From assembly GCA_964007475.1 (NCBI GenBank), contig OZ023273.1:4998176-5062175 (forward strand): a stretch of DNA of 64,000 nucleotides, given 5' to 3'. Below are positions 10,767-25,022 of this stretch, piece after piece. Source of the DNA: Hybos culiciformis (Eukaryota > Arthropoda > Insecta > Diptera > Hybotidae). The number at the start of each line of letters is the position of its first letter. Positions within the stretch are counted from its first letter, which is position 1. Below the pieces are notes generated by a model. It ran no database searches and was not told the DNA's origin. It saw nothing but the letters and a program-made list of their open reading frames with translations. The position numbers were made by a program, and so were the translations under genes.

Positions 10767-13700
10767 CATTAAATGCACACTATGTTTGCAATATTTTTCA
10801 TGAAAATTTTCAATTAAATTTTATTTATGAAAATTTTTCAATCATTTTTCTAAATACAATAAGTACACTAAATATTCATATAATATGATCTTTATGTCAT
10901 ATTATATAGATGTTTAACTTTTTGATTGTAATATGTATGTGAATATGTAATATTATCGTTATTGTTACAGTTTTTTTTTATTTCTCCTTTTTTTTTCGTA
11001 TCAGGCATGATATCTCTTAGGATTAAAAAGTTTCGATGTTTTATTGAATTTCTACAAAAAGATTTTAAAGGTTGAATTTTTCAATTTTGTGTTATTTTCT
11101 TGACTTTTTGAAACAAAAGTTACTTGTTTTTTTTTTCGAAGAAAATCCTTTTTACGTCAATCATAAATTTTTTTTTCAAACAACTTTTCATTTCAATAAA
11201 ACAAAATTTATGTAATTCTTAAATTATATAATAATTTTTTTTTTGTTCTTAACATTTCTTGAAATTTTATTATATTTTATTATATATAAAAAAATTTTTT
11301 TTGATATACAAAAAAAAAAATGTTTAAATGAAACCAGAAACATGTCTAAAATCTCAAAAGTATTTTCTTGTGTAATGTTCAAATTGAGTTAGAAGGATGA
11401 GTAATTCTTAATATTTGTACTAAGTTAATTTTTTTTTTCTCCCCAAAATTAAATTTACTACAAAGTAACTATATGTATACATATCTTTATATTATAATGT
11501 GTAGAGAAGAACGTATACTATGGCTGTATATTAATTTTTTTATAAGTATTTTTTTGACTGATAAATTCATTGTAGCTGATACGAAGACGTCTACTATGAT
11601 ATGCTGGAAGATAATTGTGATTATAAATAATCAGTTTATTCTGTAGGTATATAATTAAAATTCTCTAGACTTTAGGTTTAGGTAAAGTAGAATTAATTGC
11701 AAGTGTAGCTGAGAATATATTAAAAAAAATATTACATTGTGATATTAGTTGATGGTATAGGTATTTTGTTCAACTGTGTAGTACAATTTTTTAAAAATAT
11801 GTTTATAACTAAGTATACTATGCATAGTTAGTGTGTACTATGTGCATAAATGATGAGATGGATGAAACATCTAATTTTATATATTGCCAGTATATGTACA
11901 GTACTTTTATATTAAAATGATACTTTTATTTATTGAAAATATTTTTGGTTTAACTACCTATAATACTTATAATAAATATTAAATATATTGCAAATAATTT
12001 CACAAGAAATTATTGTTAAGAAAATAAATATTTTGTTCAAAAAATTTTATAAATTTCTTTTCTTGAACGGAATTTTAATAAAATTTCGATCCTTCTGTTT
12101 AAACATATATAAATACCTACCTTAAATCCAGATCTAAAACCCCTTTTCTTTAACATAATTTTTTTATGAAGAAAAATTGAAAAAAAAAAATAAATAAAAA
12201 AGATATTGAATATTTTAGTTATTCTTATTATTATTTTTTTTTGGGTTTCCGTAAACCAAAAGGTAAAGGAACAACAACGTCAAAAGTTCACGATAACGTA
12301 TACGAGTATTTTTCTTTTTTTTTTTAATATCCTGAAAAGTTTCTAGGCAAAACATTTTTGCTTCATATGTCTTTTATCAAAAATGATATAAAAAAAAAAA
12401 ACTTTTATTTTTGCTTTCAGTATTGTTGCTGGTTTTTTTTTCTTCCTTTTTTTTTAAATTTAACTTTTTTAATGGCCCACACATTTCATTTTGATAATCT
12501 TTTGTTATTCAAGAAAATATTATTCCTTAAAATTTTCTCAGAAAGAAGAGCAAAAAAAAAAAAAAAAAGGATCCCATATTTATCAAAAAAAATAAATAAA
12601 TAAATAAACGAAATTAAAAGAAATATATTCCAAGATGCATCTGAGCTTTTTCGTAATTGTTAAATTTTAATTTTTTTTTTTTAAATAAATAAAATAAATA
12701 TTTAAGTTATATACGTAAAATTTCGTTTTTGTGATCTTAGTGTATATAAATATATAAATACGAATATTTTACTGCACAGTCGTCGATTCTGTGAGTTCAT
12801 TTACAACTTAGACGTTTATTAGAATTTTTAAAATCTAGGCGACTATAGTTTTTAAAATAAATATAATTTTATGTAAATATTGTCAAAAAATATAAATTTT
12901 CTTGTAGACTTCATTAATTCAACTACTGATTATATTTCCATAGAGTCGTCATGTTAAAATAGTTCGTTATAAGATTCTCGTATGATTTAAACATAACTCT
13001 TTAGTTTCTTATGTAACGGATGTTTTCTGTTTTATTAGAAAATTTCCATTTTTGATTTATTTTATTTGAAAAATTTCAAAAATGTAATTTCCATAATAAA
13101 TTGTTAAATTGTTTCAATGACCATATACTATTTATTGTGTTACTGTTTTGAAACATCTTTAGATAACAAAATAAGAAATGTCAAAAAAAATAACATCAAT
13201 AGCTAAAATGTTACTTGAAACCTAAATAAAATTTGTTCCGATCTCTTACTAACTTATAGTGTGTACGTCTTTTATTGAGCTTAGTGAAAATTTTGAAAGG
13301 CTGTTTATTTTCGAAAAACTAAAGGACTAACGACATACCAGAAACTAGTAATAATGTAGTTTACAACAAATCCTTCCTCTTTTCCTTATTTTTTGTTTTT
13401 TTAACAAAAATTTTTATTTCGTCAAATTTCTTCTTTTTTTTTTTGTAATTTTAATAAAAGAAAGAAAATTAAAAGAACAAGAACTTTATAGGTAGAAAAA
13501 GAAAAATATTATTTTTGAAAGAAAATAGCAAAATATTCCTTTTTGTTTTTTTTTTTTTCTGGGAAAGTTTTTGTTTTTCCAATTTTACTTTTCTTTGAAA
13601 AAAAAAATGAAAAATAAAATCTTGATAAAAAAATATTATAAAAGGAAACTGATATAAAAAAAAAAAATAAAATAAGATTTTCATTTAACTTTTTTTTTTA

Positions 13701-14165
13701 TTAATGTAAAAATTTATTAAATATTTATCTAAAAAATTTATTTGATGGAAAATTTTAATTGAAAAAGAAATTTATAATTTTTTTTTTGCTATAAAGAAAA
13801 TATACAAAAAAATATTTCCAAAAGTAAAAATAAAGAAAATATAATGAAAGATAATAATGAGGAAAAGATTACAAAAGAATTTTCTAATTTTTCTCAATAA
13901 TTTTTCTATTATAGTATTAACCCTGTAAGAATTATTGTAAATTTAAAAGAGAGTTTTTCCAAATTTTAATGAAAAATTGAATAAAATTTCCTTAATCCTA
14001 AGAGTGAGTGGATTAGTATGTTTAGTCGTGGGTGCGAAGAAAATATTGTTTGCCTTGTTGTATCTATATTTTGCAAGCTTTCATAATTTTCAATTTCATT
14101 CTTTTATTTTTGTACTGTGACGAATACTAAAATTTTTTGTAAGACAAAATATAAAAATTATATGA
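10767..14165. other. Intron 1 segment with no recognised feature
   Basis: This is AT-rich low-complexity sequence. The open frames at 12358-12603 (plus) and 13469-13684 (minus) are almost entirely Phe, Lys, Ile and Leu and are translations of poly-T and poly-A tracts. No splice-bounded exon, tRNA or TIR was recognised. Confidence 0.55.
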
Positions 14166-14175
14166 AAATACTATC

Positions 14176-14283
14176 ATTGTCATGGTGTAGTGGTATTGCC
14201 CTTATTGGATGTTCGGTCGAGGGTTCGATTCCCACCTCGGACTGAAATTTTTCAATTTGTCTTAATTTTTCAATTTGTTTCAA
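14176..14283 (+). mobile_element. tRNA-derived SINE, copy 1
   Basis: The head has a pol III A-box-like TGGTGTAGTGGT (14183-14194) and a B-box GGTTCGATTCC (14222-14232), about 30 bp apart as in tRNA genes. The T-arm is degenerate and no full cloverleaf forms, so it is not a functional tRNA. The downstream body contains two copies of TTTTTCAATTTGTCTT-like sequence. A second related copy is at 48.1 kb, which supports a dispersed SINE family. The 3' end and target duplication are not clear. Confidence 0.7.
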
Positions 14284-14367
14284 TTTGTGTTGGTGATGCT
14301 TTATGGAGCTTGCCAATTGATTTATGTTGTTCATACAAAATAAGCTTCAACTAACAATTCAATAGAG

Positions 14368-15088
14368 CAGTGGTTCTTAACCTTTTTAGCTACCGGCACC
14401 CCTAAAATTTTCAAACAATATTCTCGCACCCCTTACCAGAAATTATTGACTTATATAAATTAAAAAACAAACATTATGCAAAACATATTTTTTATACTAA
14501 ATTAAATTTTTTAATAAAACACTAAAAAAATATTAAACTTCTATCTATTATTGCTATATTTTAGCTTACCTTTTGAATTTGACTTTAATGTACCAAATTA
14601 TATTCTAATAATTAGAATATAAATATTCAACTAAACTTGTAAAATTAACTTGTATTAATTGTTTTATTATTAATATTTAACTTTTAATATTCAACACAAA
14701 AATTCAAACTTGTAATAATCAACACTAAAATTCAATTATTTTTAAATCTTTATTCAATGTAATGTTCGAATCAGTATTTATATTTCTAAGAATAATCGCA
14801 ACAATCAACTAAAATTTCGAGGAAATATAAAAATCACTATAGAAACGCATTTGAATTTTTGTAATTGTAGAAAAAATACAAAAATTAATTTGTTTCTATG
14901 GTTTATAATTTACAAACATATTTAAAAAATGTTTTGTGAATAAAAAATTTACTAACCAAAATGAATTTTTAAGATTAGTTTTTTATTTTGCTAGCTACAC
15001 GTGAATTTGGAAAATTACAATTTCGCACCCCCAAATATTCAAGCTCGCACCCCTAAGGGGTGCGTGCACCACCGGTTAAGAACCACTG
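14368..15088. mobile_element. hAT-type MITE or deleted element, 721 bp
   Basis: It starts CAGTGGTTCTTAACC and ends GGTTAAGAACCACTG, a perfect 15-bp terminal inverted repeat of the CAG...CTG form typical of hAT elements. Subterminal regions share CTCGCACCCC-type motifs (about 14423-14432 and 15043-15060). The 8-bp flanks, CAATAGAG and CAGAGCTA, do not match well, so the target duplication is decayed or the edge is off by a base. The interior is AT-rich with no transposase, so the copy would depend on an enzyme made elsewhere. Confidence 0.8.
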
Positions 15089-18000
15089 CAGAGCTATCTA
15101 TATGCAGTTAATAGACGTGACTTTGATTAAAACTATAATTCTCAAAACTGGAAATTTATTATTTATTCAATTTTTTTTGTGTTTCTGAATGTGTTAATAT
15201 GAAAAATGGATTTAGTTAAGAAAATTTTCTATCCTTGAAAATAACATGTTATTTTTTTTGTATATACGGTAGGTTTAATGAAAAAAAAACAGAAAAATTT
15301 TAATTAAAAATATGGAAATTATATCATTAAAATTCCAAAGAATATAAATAATAATTTGGTTAAATTTATCCCCCAGTTTTCTTCTCTTGCGACATAAAAA
15401 TCAACTTTTTTTGTTTTTTATTATTTTCTTTTGCCACCTGTTGGAATCGAAAAATAGTCACTTGAATGATTTTGTGGAATTGATGATGATAATTTAAAAT
15501 GTTCATTAGGAAAAGCATTCTACTAAAAAGTTTCTGAAATTTTCTTTTAATTAAAGAACATTTTTTTTTTTTATTTATTTTTTTAGTTCATTAGATATTA
15601 GAAGATAAAGGATTCTTTAAAGGTTTTATCTTAAATTTTTATATTAAAAATGAGGAAAGAAAATGTATGTTGTTATTATAAGAAACCGAATTTATCTATA
15701 CTTTCCGTTGAGGAGATAGAACTGAAAAAAAAAGAATATGAATTTAGTTTACGGATGGATTTAGAACCAAGTTGTTTGTGGTTTATTGTCAGTGTGAATA
15801 TTGTATTATAAAAAAAAAAAGAAGATATTGGGAAAATATTTTTATTCAAATTCTTGAAAAAAAAATGTCTCCGCTTAGAATCGTTAACAAAATAGTTAGA
15901 TACAAACAAACGTATATATAGTTATACATAAGCTCAGATTGTATAGTTAGACGTATAGTTAATACATAATAGTAAATATAATTCCAAAGAATTCTATTCA
16001 AAAAATTACTTATACCTATTTATGTATTATATATATCAGTATATTTCTTTAGAAAATTTAATTTAACTTTTTCTCGTGTATAGCTTTGACGATTTTCTTC
16101 TATTTTGTTCTTTATGACATTTTTCTTAAATTTCTGTTTTTCATCATAAAGCGAAAATATATATATTTTTTTCTTTTTATAATTTCACTAGGGATTATCA
16201 TTAGCATATAAATTAAAGAAAATATTATTGAAAAATATTTTGAAATGATGTAAAAGTTTTATGGACAACAAAATAATATTTATAAAAAAATGAAAAGAAA
16301 AATAAAAAAAATTGTGTATATTTCAATTTTAAGAGCGGAAAATTTATATTTTCATACTTGAAGAAATATTAAATTGTTATTAAGAATCAAAACAAAAAAT
16401 TTTTTTTTTTAATATCATCACATATATACATGTCATTTCCTACAGGGGTATGTTCTATAATTATAGTTCCATATAATATAAATCAGTCCAATTTTATTAA
16501 TTCATATTAATTTTTTAAATAAATATATGTATGTATATGGAACTGGGACTTGATGTCTAAGGATATCAATTTTAATATAATTGAGATAATGTTAAATGAT
16601 AAGACTAGATTTTTTTTATCATTTATACGGGTTACAGTTTAAGTTCCGCCTACAAATTATCGAAGAACAAATATTATTAATATCTTCTGTCGAGTAGCCG
16701 AGGATTAATAAGTATAAATATATATAAAAAATATTTTTTAGGTGTATCTTATATATGTTATGGTCAATTCTGTAGTATTAGACTTACAGTTAGGTTTTAT
16801 TATTGCGATTTATAATGTTGAATGATTTTTTTATATTAAAAAAATTAATTCTTCTTACAATTATATACAAATATATAGAATATTCAACAATAAAATAGTT
16901 TACTTGAAAGCCAGTAATCAAATAAATATCAGAATAGGAAAAGATAATGTAAGTACGTATAAATATTATCTAAATCTTTTTTAAACCATAAAACTATTAT
17001 ATTTTGACGTTAAACATTTTAATCAAATCCAAATTCTAAAAGCATTCTCTATTTGAAAAAAAATAAAATAAAATAAAAATAAATAAATAAAAATAGCGTA
17101 CTAAAAAGGCTCCTAATCATTGTACATATAATAAAAAAAAATATATATATTTTATTTTATTACGATAAAAAAGAAAAAAAATACCAGCAGAATAAGAAAA
17201 TAAGATATCTTATGGGAGTTTTCTAGTTATTCATACATATATGAATATATGTATTTTAATGCTCAGATAAATTCGAATTATTGATCCACTCTGACGTTTT
17301 ATTAGCATTTTATATTAAAATCTCTAAATTTTATATTCTTTTCGATTCTCTTTTATTTTGATGATATTTATTTTTCCTTTGAAAGGAATATAAAATTAGA
17401 TCGTCAAAAGCAAAAGAAGGGAAAACTAAAAAAAAAGAAAGAAAAAGATATTTTGCAATATAGACAGATTATTATTAGGAATCAAATAAAAATGTATTCC
17501 AAATAAAATTTAATGTACCTTGTACATATATATGTATAATGTATAACAATGTTTTCAAAACAAACTTTGCACAGATATCATACAATTTATTCATAAAAAT
17601 CAATTATTTATGAAATAATACGATTTGTCATTCTGTATCAAAAAACAAAATTTACTTTTTCACATTACTAAAAAATTTTTAATCAAAATGTTATCATGAT
17701 TGCTTTTACATATTAATAAGACATGTTTTAAAATACATTTATGAAATATTTTGACAATATTCGAGTACTTATTTCATCTATCTCTATTTTTGTGTATATG
17801 CTTTCAGATGTAAATTAACCCTTAAAAAAATTCTCCATACACAAAAAATTGTTGCAGAATTCAGTAAATTGGTAAAAATCGATTTATGGTAAAATTATAG
17901 TTATTCTCTTAACTCACATAAATCCGATGGTTTTTAAGGTGAAGGTATGTACATTTTGAAACAACATTTATAATGTTTTAAGTGTTTGAAATCATAGTAA

Positions 18001-20799
18001 AAATTTTTTACATTTATTTTTTTTAGATAAATATGATATTTATTGAACTCACTACTTTTAAAATTATATAATGAATTCATATAATAAAATTTAGCCACAG
18101 AAAGGTCATTGGTTAAAATCTTTTTAAGAATTTCTGAAAGCAGCCAACCATATTTTTAACATAATAGATTTTATTTTAAAATTATACATAAATACCACAT
18201 ATATGTGCATAACAATTAAGCTATATACATAAGGATATGTATAAATAAAACATAACCGGGGTAAATAGCAACAGGGAGATTGATTTTATACGTTATTACA
18301 AAATAAATTCAATTAAAAAGTACACAATATTTCTTTTATTGCAAGAGTTTTTCAAAAATATTGTGTTTATTTTACAATTAATGAGAAAATTGAGTTTACA
18401 TTTTTTTTTTTGGGTACATCATGAGTATTATTTTCTGGTATAAAAATATTTTATTATATGTATAATTTTTTTTTCCTTAACTACACTATATATTTCTAGT
18501 GACAGGTTTTCAATTTAAATAACATTGATGCCAATGTTCTGTCCGGAAAGTGTATACATGTATAGTTTTGTATAAAAATACTTATATATTAAATATTAAA
18601 TGTAGAAATCAGAAGTTTTTTTTATTGAGTACATCTATTATATTCCATCGGTGTCAGAAAGTTTAAAATTATTGTTACAATATTCCGACTTTATCATTTC
18701 GAACTCTTAAAAATATCGCAAAATCGAATGCTGTAACTACTTTTTTTTAAGACATGACATGTAATCCTATATTTATTTAGCTTAAAACGTGTTAGGAACA
18801 TAATAAAAATTTAGTTTATTTCCCGCAAAAATTTTGCCGGTGAGTAAATTAGGACTAACACATCGGTCAGTATATATTGAAGATTTTAGCTCTTTATCAT
18901 ATTTAATATTTTTTTTTCATATAACTATGTATATGCAATTATTGCAATTGTTGCAACAAAAGTTAACAAAATAATTACTATCAAATTAATATTCAGAATA
19001 AATAATTTCCTTAAACCTATCTGCAGTATATATTATAATTATATCACATCATTCCATTAGTTAAATAAATAATTTAATAATTTTAATGTTAATTATCTTC
19101 ATCGTTGTTATTATACTTTCAATTATAATTAAAAATGTGTTTCAATTCTCTTGCTATTGATCTTTTGCGTTATCATTGCGATTAATATAATGTGTTAAAA
19201 TATTTACTAAAACCTCGGTCATTCTAAAAAATATTTATTAAATTTATTTTTGATTTCATTTTCAAGAATTAATAGAACTAAAATGAGAAAACTAACTTTA
19301 ATGTAAACATAAAAGTTGTTTAATTCTGAAGAATATTTTAAATAATGTTTCTATGTTGTCTGATTTTTACAAATTATATAATATGTATATAGTTGAGAAA
19401 CATAAATAAATGAATGTACTATTGGGACACTGACTTTCCACCACTTTAGGATGACCATTCTTAACTGTATTATTATGTCCTTGTGTACATACATATAAAA
19501 CGATGTAATGTATATAAAATAATTATGCATTGTGTTGTATGCAAATTACTTTTTTTTTCATTAAAATTTCTTTAAAAAAAATTTTGAATTATACAATTAA
19601 ATACTTCATCAGAGTAATAATTAATTTTTATTATATATTAAGAAGTATACATACCTATAGTAATTGTGGCCTACTTTTGGTATCTCTTGAGGAGAAATAT
19701 TAAAAAATTATAATAATTCTTTATTCCACAATGTATAAGAAGTTATTTCTATTTTAAGAGTCTAATAAAAAATAAATAAACTATTTTATATTCTTGCATT
19801 TTAATAATAAATAAAATTATTTATGAAAATATTCAAATGTCTAACCATCAATTTTTTTTAATTGCTTGAACAAAGCTAAATTTTTATTTCTTTCTTAAAT
19901 AAAAAAAGATTGATATGATATTCATCTTCATAGTGTTTCATAATCAAGGTGTCGATGCTTATATTTATGAGAAATTCTGGAACAGTCTATATTGCATTAA
20001 TTGTTGCAATAGAGCTATAGCTTTAATAAAGTTAGTAAAGTTCTTTAAACTAACTTGATACTCATATTCCACATAAATCTTAAAAATGACAAAAATCTGA
20101 AGATTTTTTTTTTTGAAACATTTTTTCATTATGTTTACACTTAAATTTATTTATTATTGCTATGCTAAGATTAAAATTTTAGACAAATTAGTTTAGGGAT
20201 GTCTTATTTTTCTTTCCAATTCTATCAAAATTATCTTTTATTTATGGCTTTTCTTCTCACCAGTTTAAATAAAACTTTTATACATACACATTTTTATAAA
20301 ATAAAAGATAAAAAAAGTATTAAAAAATATATAAAATAAAAAAAATTGTTTTTCAAAAAATATAATAAAAAAGTTGATGGAAAATAATTTTGAGTGCAGC
20401 TGATACAATAAAAAAAAACTAACAAACACAAAAGTGTATTCATTTTATAGAATCTGCTTTCATGTATACAGAAAACTATATACCATTTACAAAACACAAA
20501 AAAAATTACATGACATTGTCCTGCTGCACAAGACCAAATCTTGCATCTTTATCAACCGCACAGCATTATAAAAAAAAAATAAAATAAAATAAAAATAAAA
20601 TGTGAAAAAAAAACATAAAAAAGAATCCATTAAAGTTTCAATAGAAAATAGTTAATTTTCCTTTAACTAAATAAAAAATTATTGTTCAGTTGGATCCTTC
20701 TTTCGGATATAAAATTCTTTTCTTTATTTTTATATTATGTCCATTTATTTTTAGAAAATAAATGTGATATTAAAATTTTACATTTTAAAAACTCTTATT
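15089..20799. other. Intron 1 segment with no recognised gene
   Basis: No supported gene or RNA. The minus-strand frames at 15676-15909 and 20294-20497 are low-complexity. A 10-bp inverted pair AGTTCCATAT/ATATGGAACT (16465-16474 and 16535-16544) is the only structure noted and may be chance. A short AAAAT-type repeat lies near 17050-17092. Confidence 0.5.
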
Positions 20800-20800
20800 A

Positions 20801-20825
20801 GTTATTATTATTATTATTATTATTA
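20801..20825. repeat. (TTA)n microsatellite
   Basis: An uninterrupted run of TTA units inside AT-rich intronic DNA. Confidence 0.85.
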
Positions 20826-23800
20826 TATTTTCCATGAAAGAAATATTAACATTAAAAATTGACAATATAGAGAAATAGTCAAACAAATTCAAAACGACGA
20901 ATCGATGATAATTTTAATAGTCTGTTATAGTTGTGCTTGTACGATTTATGAGAAAGCTTGAGCTGCATTATAAATTGCAACTAAGTTGAATCAGTTAAAT
21001 CAGTTTTTAAGCTTGAAACTGAATAAAACCAATTTCTTAAAATTACATTATTTTTGACGTTTTTAAAGTAATTATCTTGCAATAGATAATATGATAGTGA
21101 GACATTGTTGAGTTGTGATTAAAAATTTAATGTCTTTTAACTCAAAGCTTTCGTTCAGTTCAAAAAAATGCCAATTAAATTAAATTTTCGAAAAAGTTTA
21201 AAATAAATGCATAAATTCTATTTATCAAATTTCTGTGCAATTTTGTTTATCAACTCATTCAGACTTTTTCTATACATATATATAACGTAGAAGCAGTTAA
21301 AGCTAAACCAGGTCAATTGTAGGGATTCATTTCTATTTGCTGTTGCTATTACCATTGTCATTAACTTTTTTTTTTTATTTATTTTATTTTTTGCAAAGAA
21401 AAATGGTTTTTCTTCAAACATATTTAGTTGAAAAAGTTATGTGGTTATAGTACAAACGATACATAAGTAAAGTAAGAACTTTATTATCATGAAAATGTAT
21501 ATGGGTATCATCAGTGGCAGAGACGGTGGAGGATTTGAATGAAATAACAACACTTTGACATTAATGTTATGTACATGGGTATACAACCAAAAATATACTC
21601 GTTTAAAAAACTGAAGTATAGTACTTTTTTAATTATAGGTAAACCAATCTTATGTATAAACAAAAATGTAATTATCTGTTTGCTCAAAATCTAAGATCTC
21701 CGAGAGATTTTTGATTTCTTTGAAATTTTGACACAACGTTGCATTCGAATACTGGCGTTTTTTATTTACTTATTATATAGATGTCACATTATAAAGATGT
21801 TCCAGACGAGGTTTTTCAAGCCGCAGTTAAAAAAAAATTAAAATTTCAGACTAAGCCACAGTAACGCGTGGCGGGATACAGCTATAATGATTTATAAATA
21901 TTTTTTTCTATTTCTATTACGATTTTATTCACTAACCATTAACAAAGATATTGCAATGCAACTATTATGGTTTCAATTATAAACCAGAAAAGAACGTAGA
22001 TTCTTCCAAACTACAAGACATTGATCAAAGTTAATTTTGAATGTTCGATGTACCTATATATATTTCTTTTTAATATAGATATACAGAGATAGATATATAA
22101 TACTATACAATACAAAATTTTGTTTTTTTTTTCCTTTCAACAAATATTGAGTTTTTCTTTTCCTCATTCAATTTATGTTTTTTAATGTTAGTTTTTTTTT
22201 TTTTTAATTTTTGTTTAGAGGACATTAAGGATATTTTTGCTTTTCTATATTTTGTGTATCTCGTTTTGCCCAAGAGTACTTAAAAACAAACAATAATTAT
22301 TGACAATTACTTGTAAACTGCAATGTGTTTTTCTTGTTAAAATTTTGATGGTGTTATACAAAAATTCAAAATGTGACAGAATATTTGACACGAAACATAT
22401 ACGAAAATTCTTTTGTTACATTATTAAAGTAAATATTTATTTGGTTGGATTACACATTTCCATGGGTAGTTTATTAGCTTACTTTAAGAAACGATTTTCT
22501 ATGCATTTTATAGTACATAATTGTATTAAAGCTTTGCTAAAATAAATTTACTGATTTACTGTGATGAGGACTGAATGAAAGTTTCTACGTCCAACCTTAA
22601 TTTGCATGCTTTTTTCATTTAAATTTTTCTATAAAACTAACTTACTTTGATTTTCAATTAAATAGTTTTTATTCTTCCATCAGCGGAGATTGAAGCAAAT
22701 ATAAATTATTCTTAATTTATGTCATCATTATTTATAATAATAATAATAATATATAAGAGACAACTACACATTGTGGTCTGTTAAAAACAATATTCATAAA
22801 GTCTACATTATTTAACTTAATATTATTGTATTCTTTAAATTTTTAAGTTAATATTTCACTTGAATATAACATAAAGAAATATTAATTTTTTGTTTAACTT
22901 CCTCAAAAATTTCTTTCTGAATAAAACTTTTTTGTTTATTTTTTAAACTCATTATTATTATGAATTAAGACCTTTTCAAAATATATATACATATAAATAC
23001 ATATAAATATAGAATGACTTTATAGTAGAGACTTTTTCTCAAGAATAATTTGTTCAGTTTTTCACAAATTGAAAAATAAACACCGTAATTTCAATTACAT
23101 AAAATTTAAGTACTTAAAGAATATGAGTTCTTTTGAGTTATTTTCCCATTTATTTATATTATACTTATGTATATGTTTTTTATCAAAATAAAATTTTTTA
23201 TATTTAAAGAATGAGACAAGAGCAAGAATTTTCTGAAGTGCTTAAATAATATTCTAGTTATATGTTTTGTAGAATGTTTTAATATATGTACTGTGAGATA
23301 CTGTGAGATATTGTGGATTTTTAGTTTGATCTTCATGTTTTAGAAGGATACCAAGAAAATTGGAGAAATTATTGTGAAGATTATAGGATTTTGATACATT
23401 ATTTGGCGAACAAAATATTTAAAACAATTTTAATTATCTTAAATTTACATGATTCTTACAATGTAGTGGAAGAATATAATACACCATACATTTTTTTTTA
23501 ATAAATCATTTCCAATTTCTAAATAATTTACAATTTACATTTAAGCTTAATAAATTGTCTTTTACAACAAAATTTTAATAAACAAAATTTTCATTTTTGT
23601 TAATACGATTTAATTTGTTCAATATGTTGTGAAGTTTTTTTTTTTCTCTCAATTTTGAAAGAAAAATAAGGACCAAGCATAGAAAACAAAAAAAAAAAAT
23701 CATTAAAGAAAAATCAGGGAAAAAGTTGTTATTTAAGTTGAATCACACATAACGTAATTATGAAATGTGAAAATGTGTAAAACATGTATTTTTCAATGAA

Positions 23801-25022
23801 AAAAAAAAAAAAAATACATATATACATGTCTTTTACATAAGGATGTTGTGTATATAATACATATATATATGATAGAGATAGGAAAACACTTTAGATAATT
23901 ACTTTTTTAATTGTTGGAAAGGAAAACAGCAAAAAATAAACTTTAGAAATTAAAGAAAAAATAAATAATAAAAAAAATTGTGTATGTATCTCTAATGTAT
24001 AAAAATAATAATTACATAGGTATACGTTATCATGTATTAGGTATTATAAACTTATATGTATGTATAAAATACATATAAATTAGAATTTTAAATTGTTTAT
24101 TTATAAACTTCAGAAAATTATTTAAGAAAACTTTTTTTTTTTTTGAAATGTTTAGTTTAATAGCAGTTATTTTTATGTAAATAATAAACACGTTCTTGTA
24201 TAGTAGAAAACTGAAAATAAAATTAATATGTAAACAATTATATAATTTAGTTCCTTATTTTCATTCCTTAAATAAGAGCTTTCACAAAAAAATTACATTT
24301 TTATTTTACTTTCAAGTTTAAGTTAAGTTTCAAAAATGGGTATAGGCAATAAGAATAAAACTATATAGAATCCACAATTTCTTATTAATTAAAAATTCAT
24401 ATTAATTATTTTTAAATTTTTTTTCTTTACAGGTAAATTGAACATTTTTCATAAACAAGAATAGCGAAAGTGGTAAGAAAATGAATTTTTTACACAAACA
24501 AAATGAACATGTATACTGTGGGTTAATCAATCGCATTTTTGACATCTTTAATTTAGTAGAAACAACATTAGTTTGTAGAAACACAGTAAAAAAAGGCCTT
24601 TTTTACTCTTCAAAAGTATAGCCGGCGGTGACGTGGGAACTTTTTAAAAATTTTAAAATAATAAGTTATTTTAAAAAGTGTAAAAAGTAATAAATGAAAT
24701 GTACATTTGATTCCTAATAGTGAATTCGTTACTAGAATTATATAAAAACTTAACCATTTATTGATTTAAAGTTACCAAAAATAGATTAAAACAGTAAAAA
24801 ATAACATTTTTAAAATTAAAAATTAATCTAAATTGCGCAAAATGAATTTTACATTCATTTAACCCATTTTAAGTTTAAAATTAACAACAAAAAAAAAATT
24901 ATAATGTATTCATAATGATATAAATGTATTCTCTTATTTTAGTAAAACCAGTTTTATTCTAAAAAAAATGAATAATTATTAAAAAAAGATGAAAAAATTG
25001 TAAATTAAAATGAAAAACTACC
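20826..25022. other. Intron 1 segment with no recognised gene
   Basis: The open frames at 21218-21421, 23154-23336 and 24402-24584 (minus) and 22300-22545 (plus) show no domain, and their codon content follows base composition. A slightly GC-richer patch at 21800-21885 and another at 24618-24640 are unexplained. An 11-bp tandem pair (TACTGTGAGA-type) occurs at about 23288-23312. Confidence 0.5.

Noticed and set aside
14176..14250. Functional tRNA gene
   Set aside because: A- and B-box-like sequences are present but the T-stem is mispaired, no proper acceptor stem or anticodon arm forms, and a related diverged copy exists at 48.1 kb, so a SINE is the better reading.
22300..22545. 81-codon plus-strand frame
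   Set aside because: There is no recognisable motif and no splice sites in phase with the receptor exons.
24583..24605. Near-palindrome around GGCC flanked by A and T runs
   Set aside because: Homopolymer arms of unequal length make this uninformative in such AT-rich sequence.
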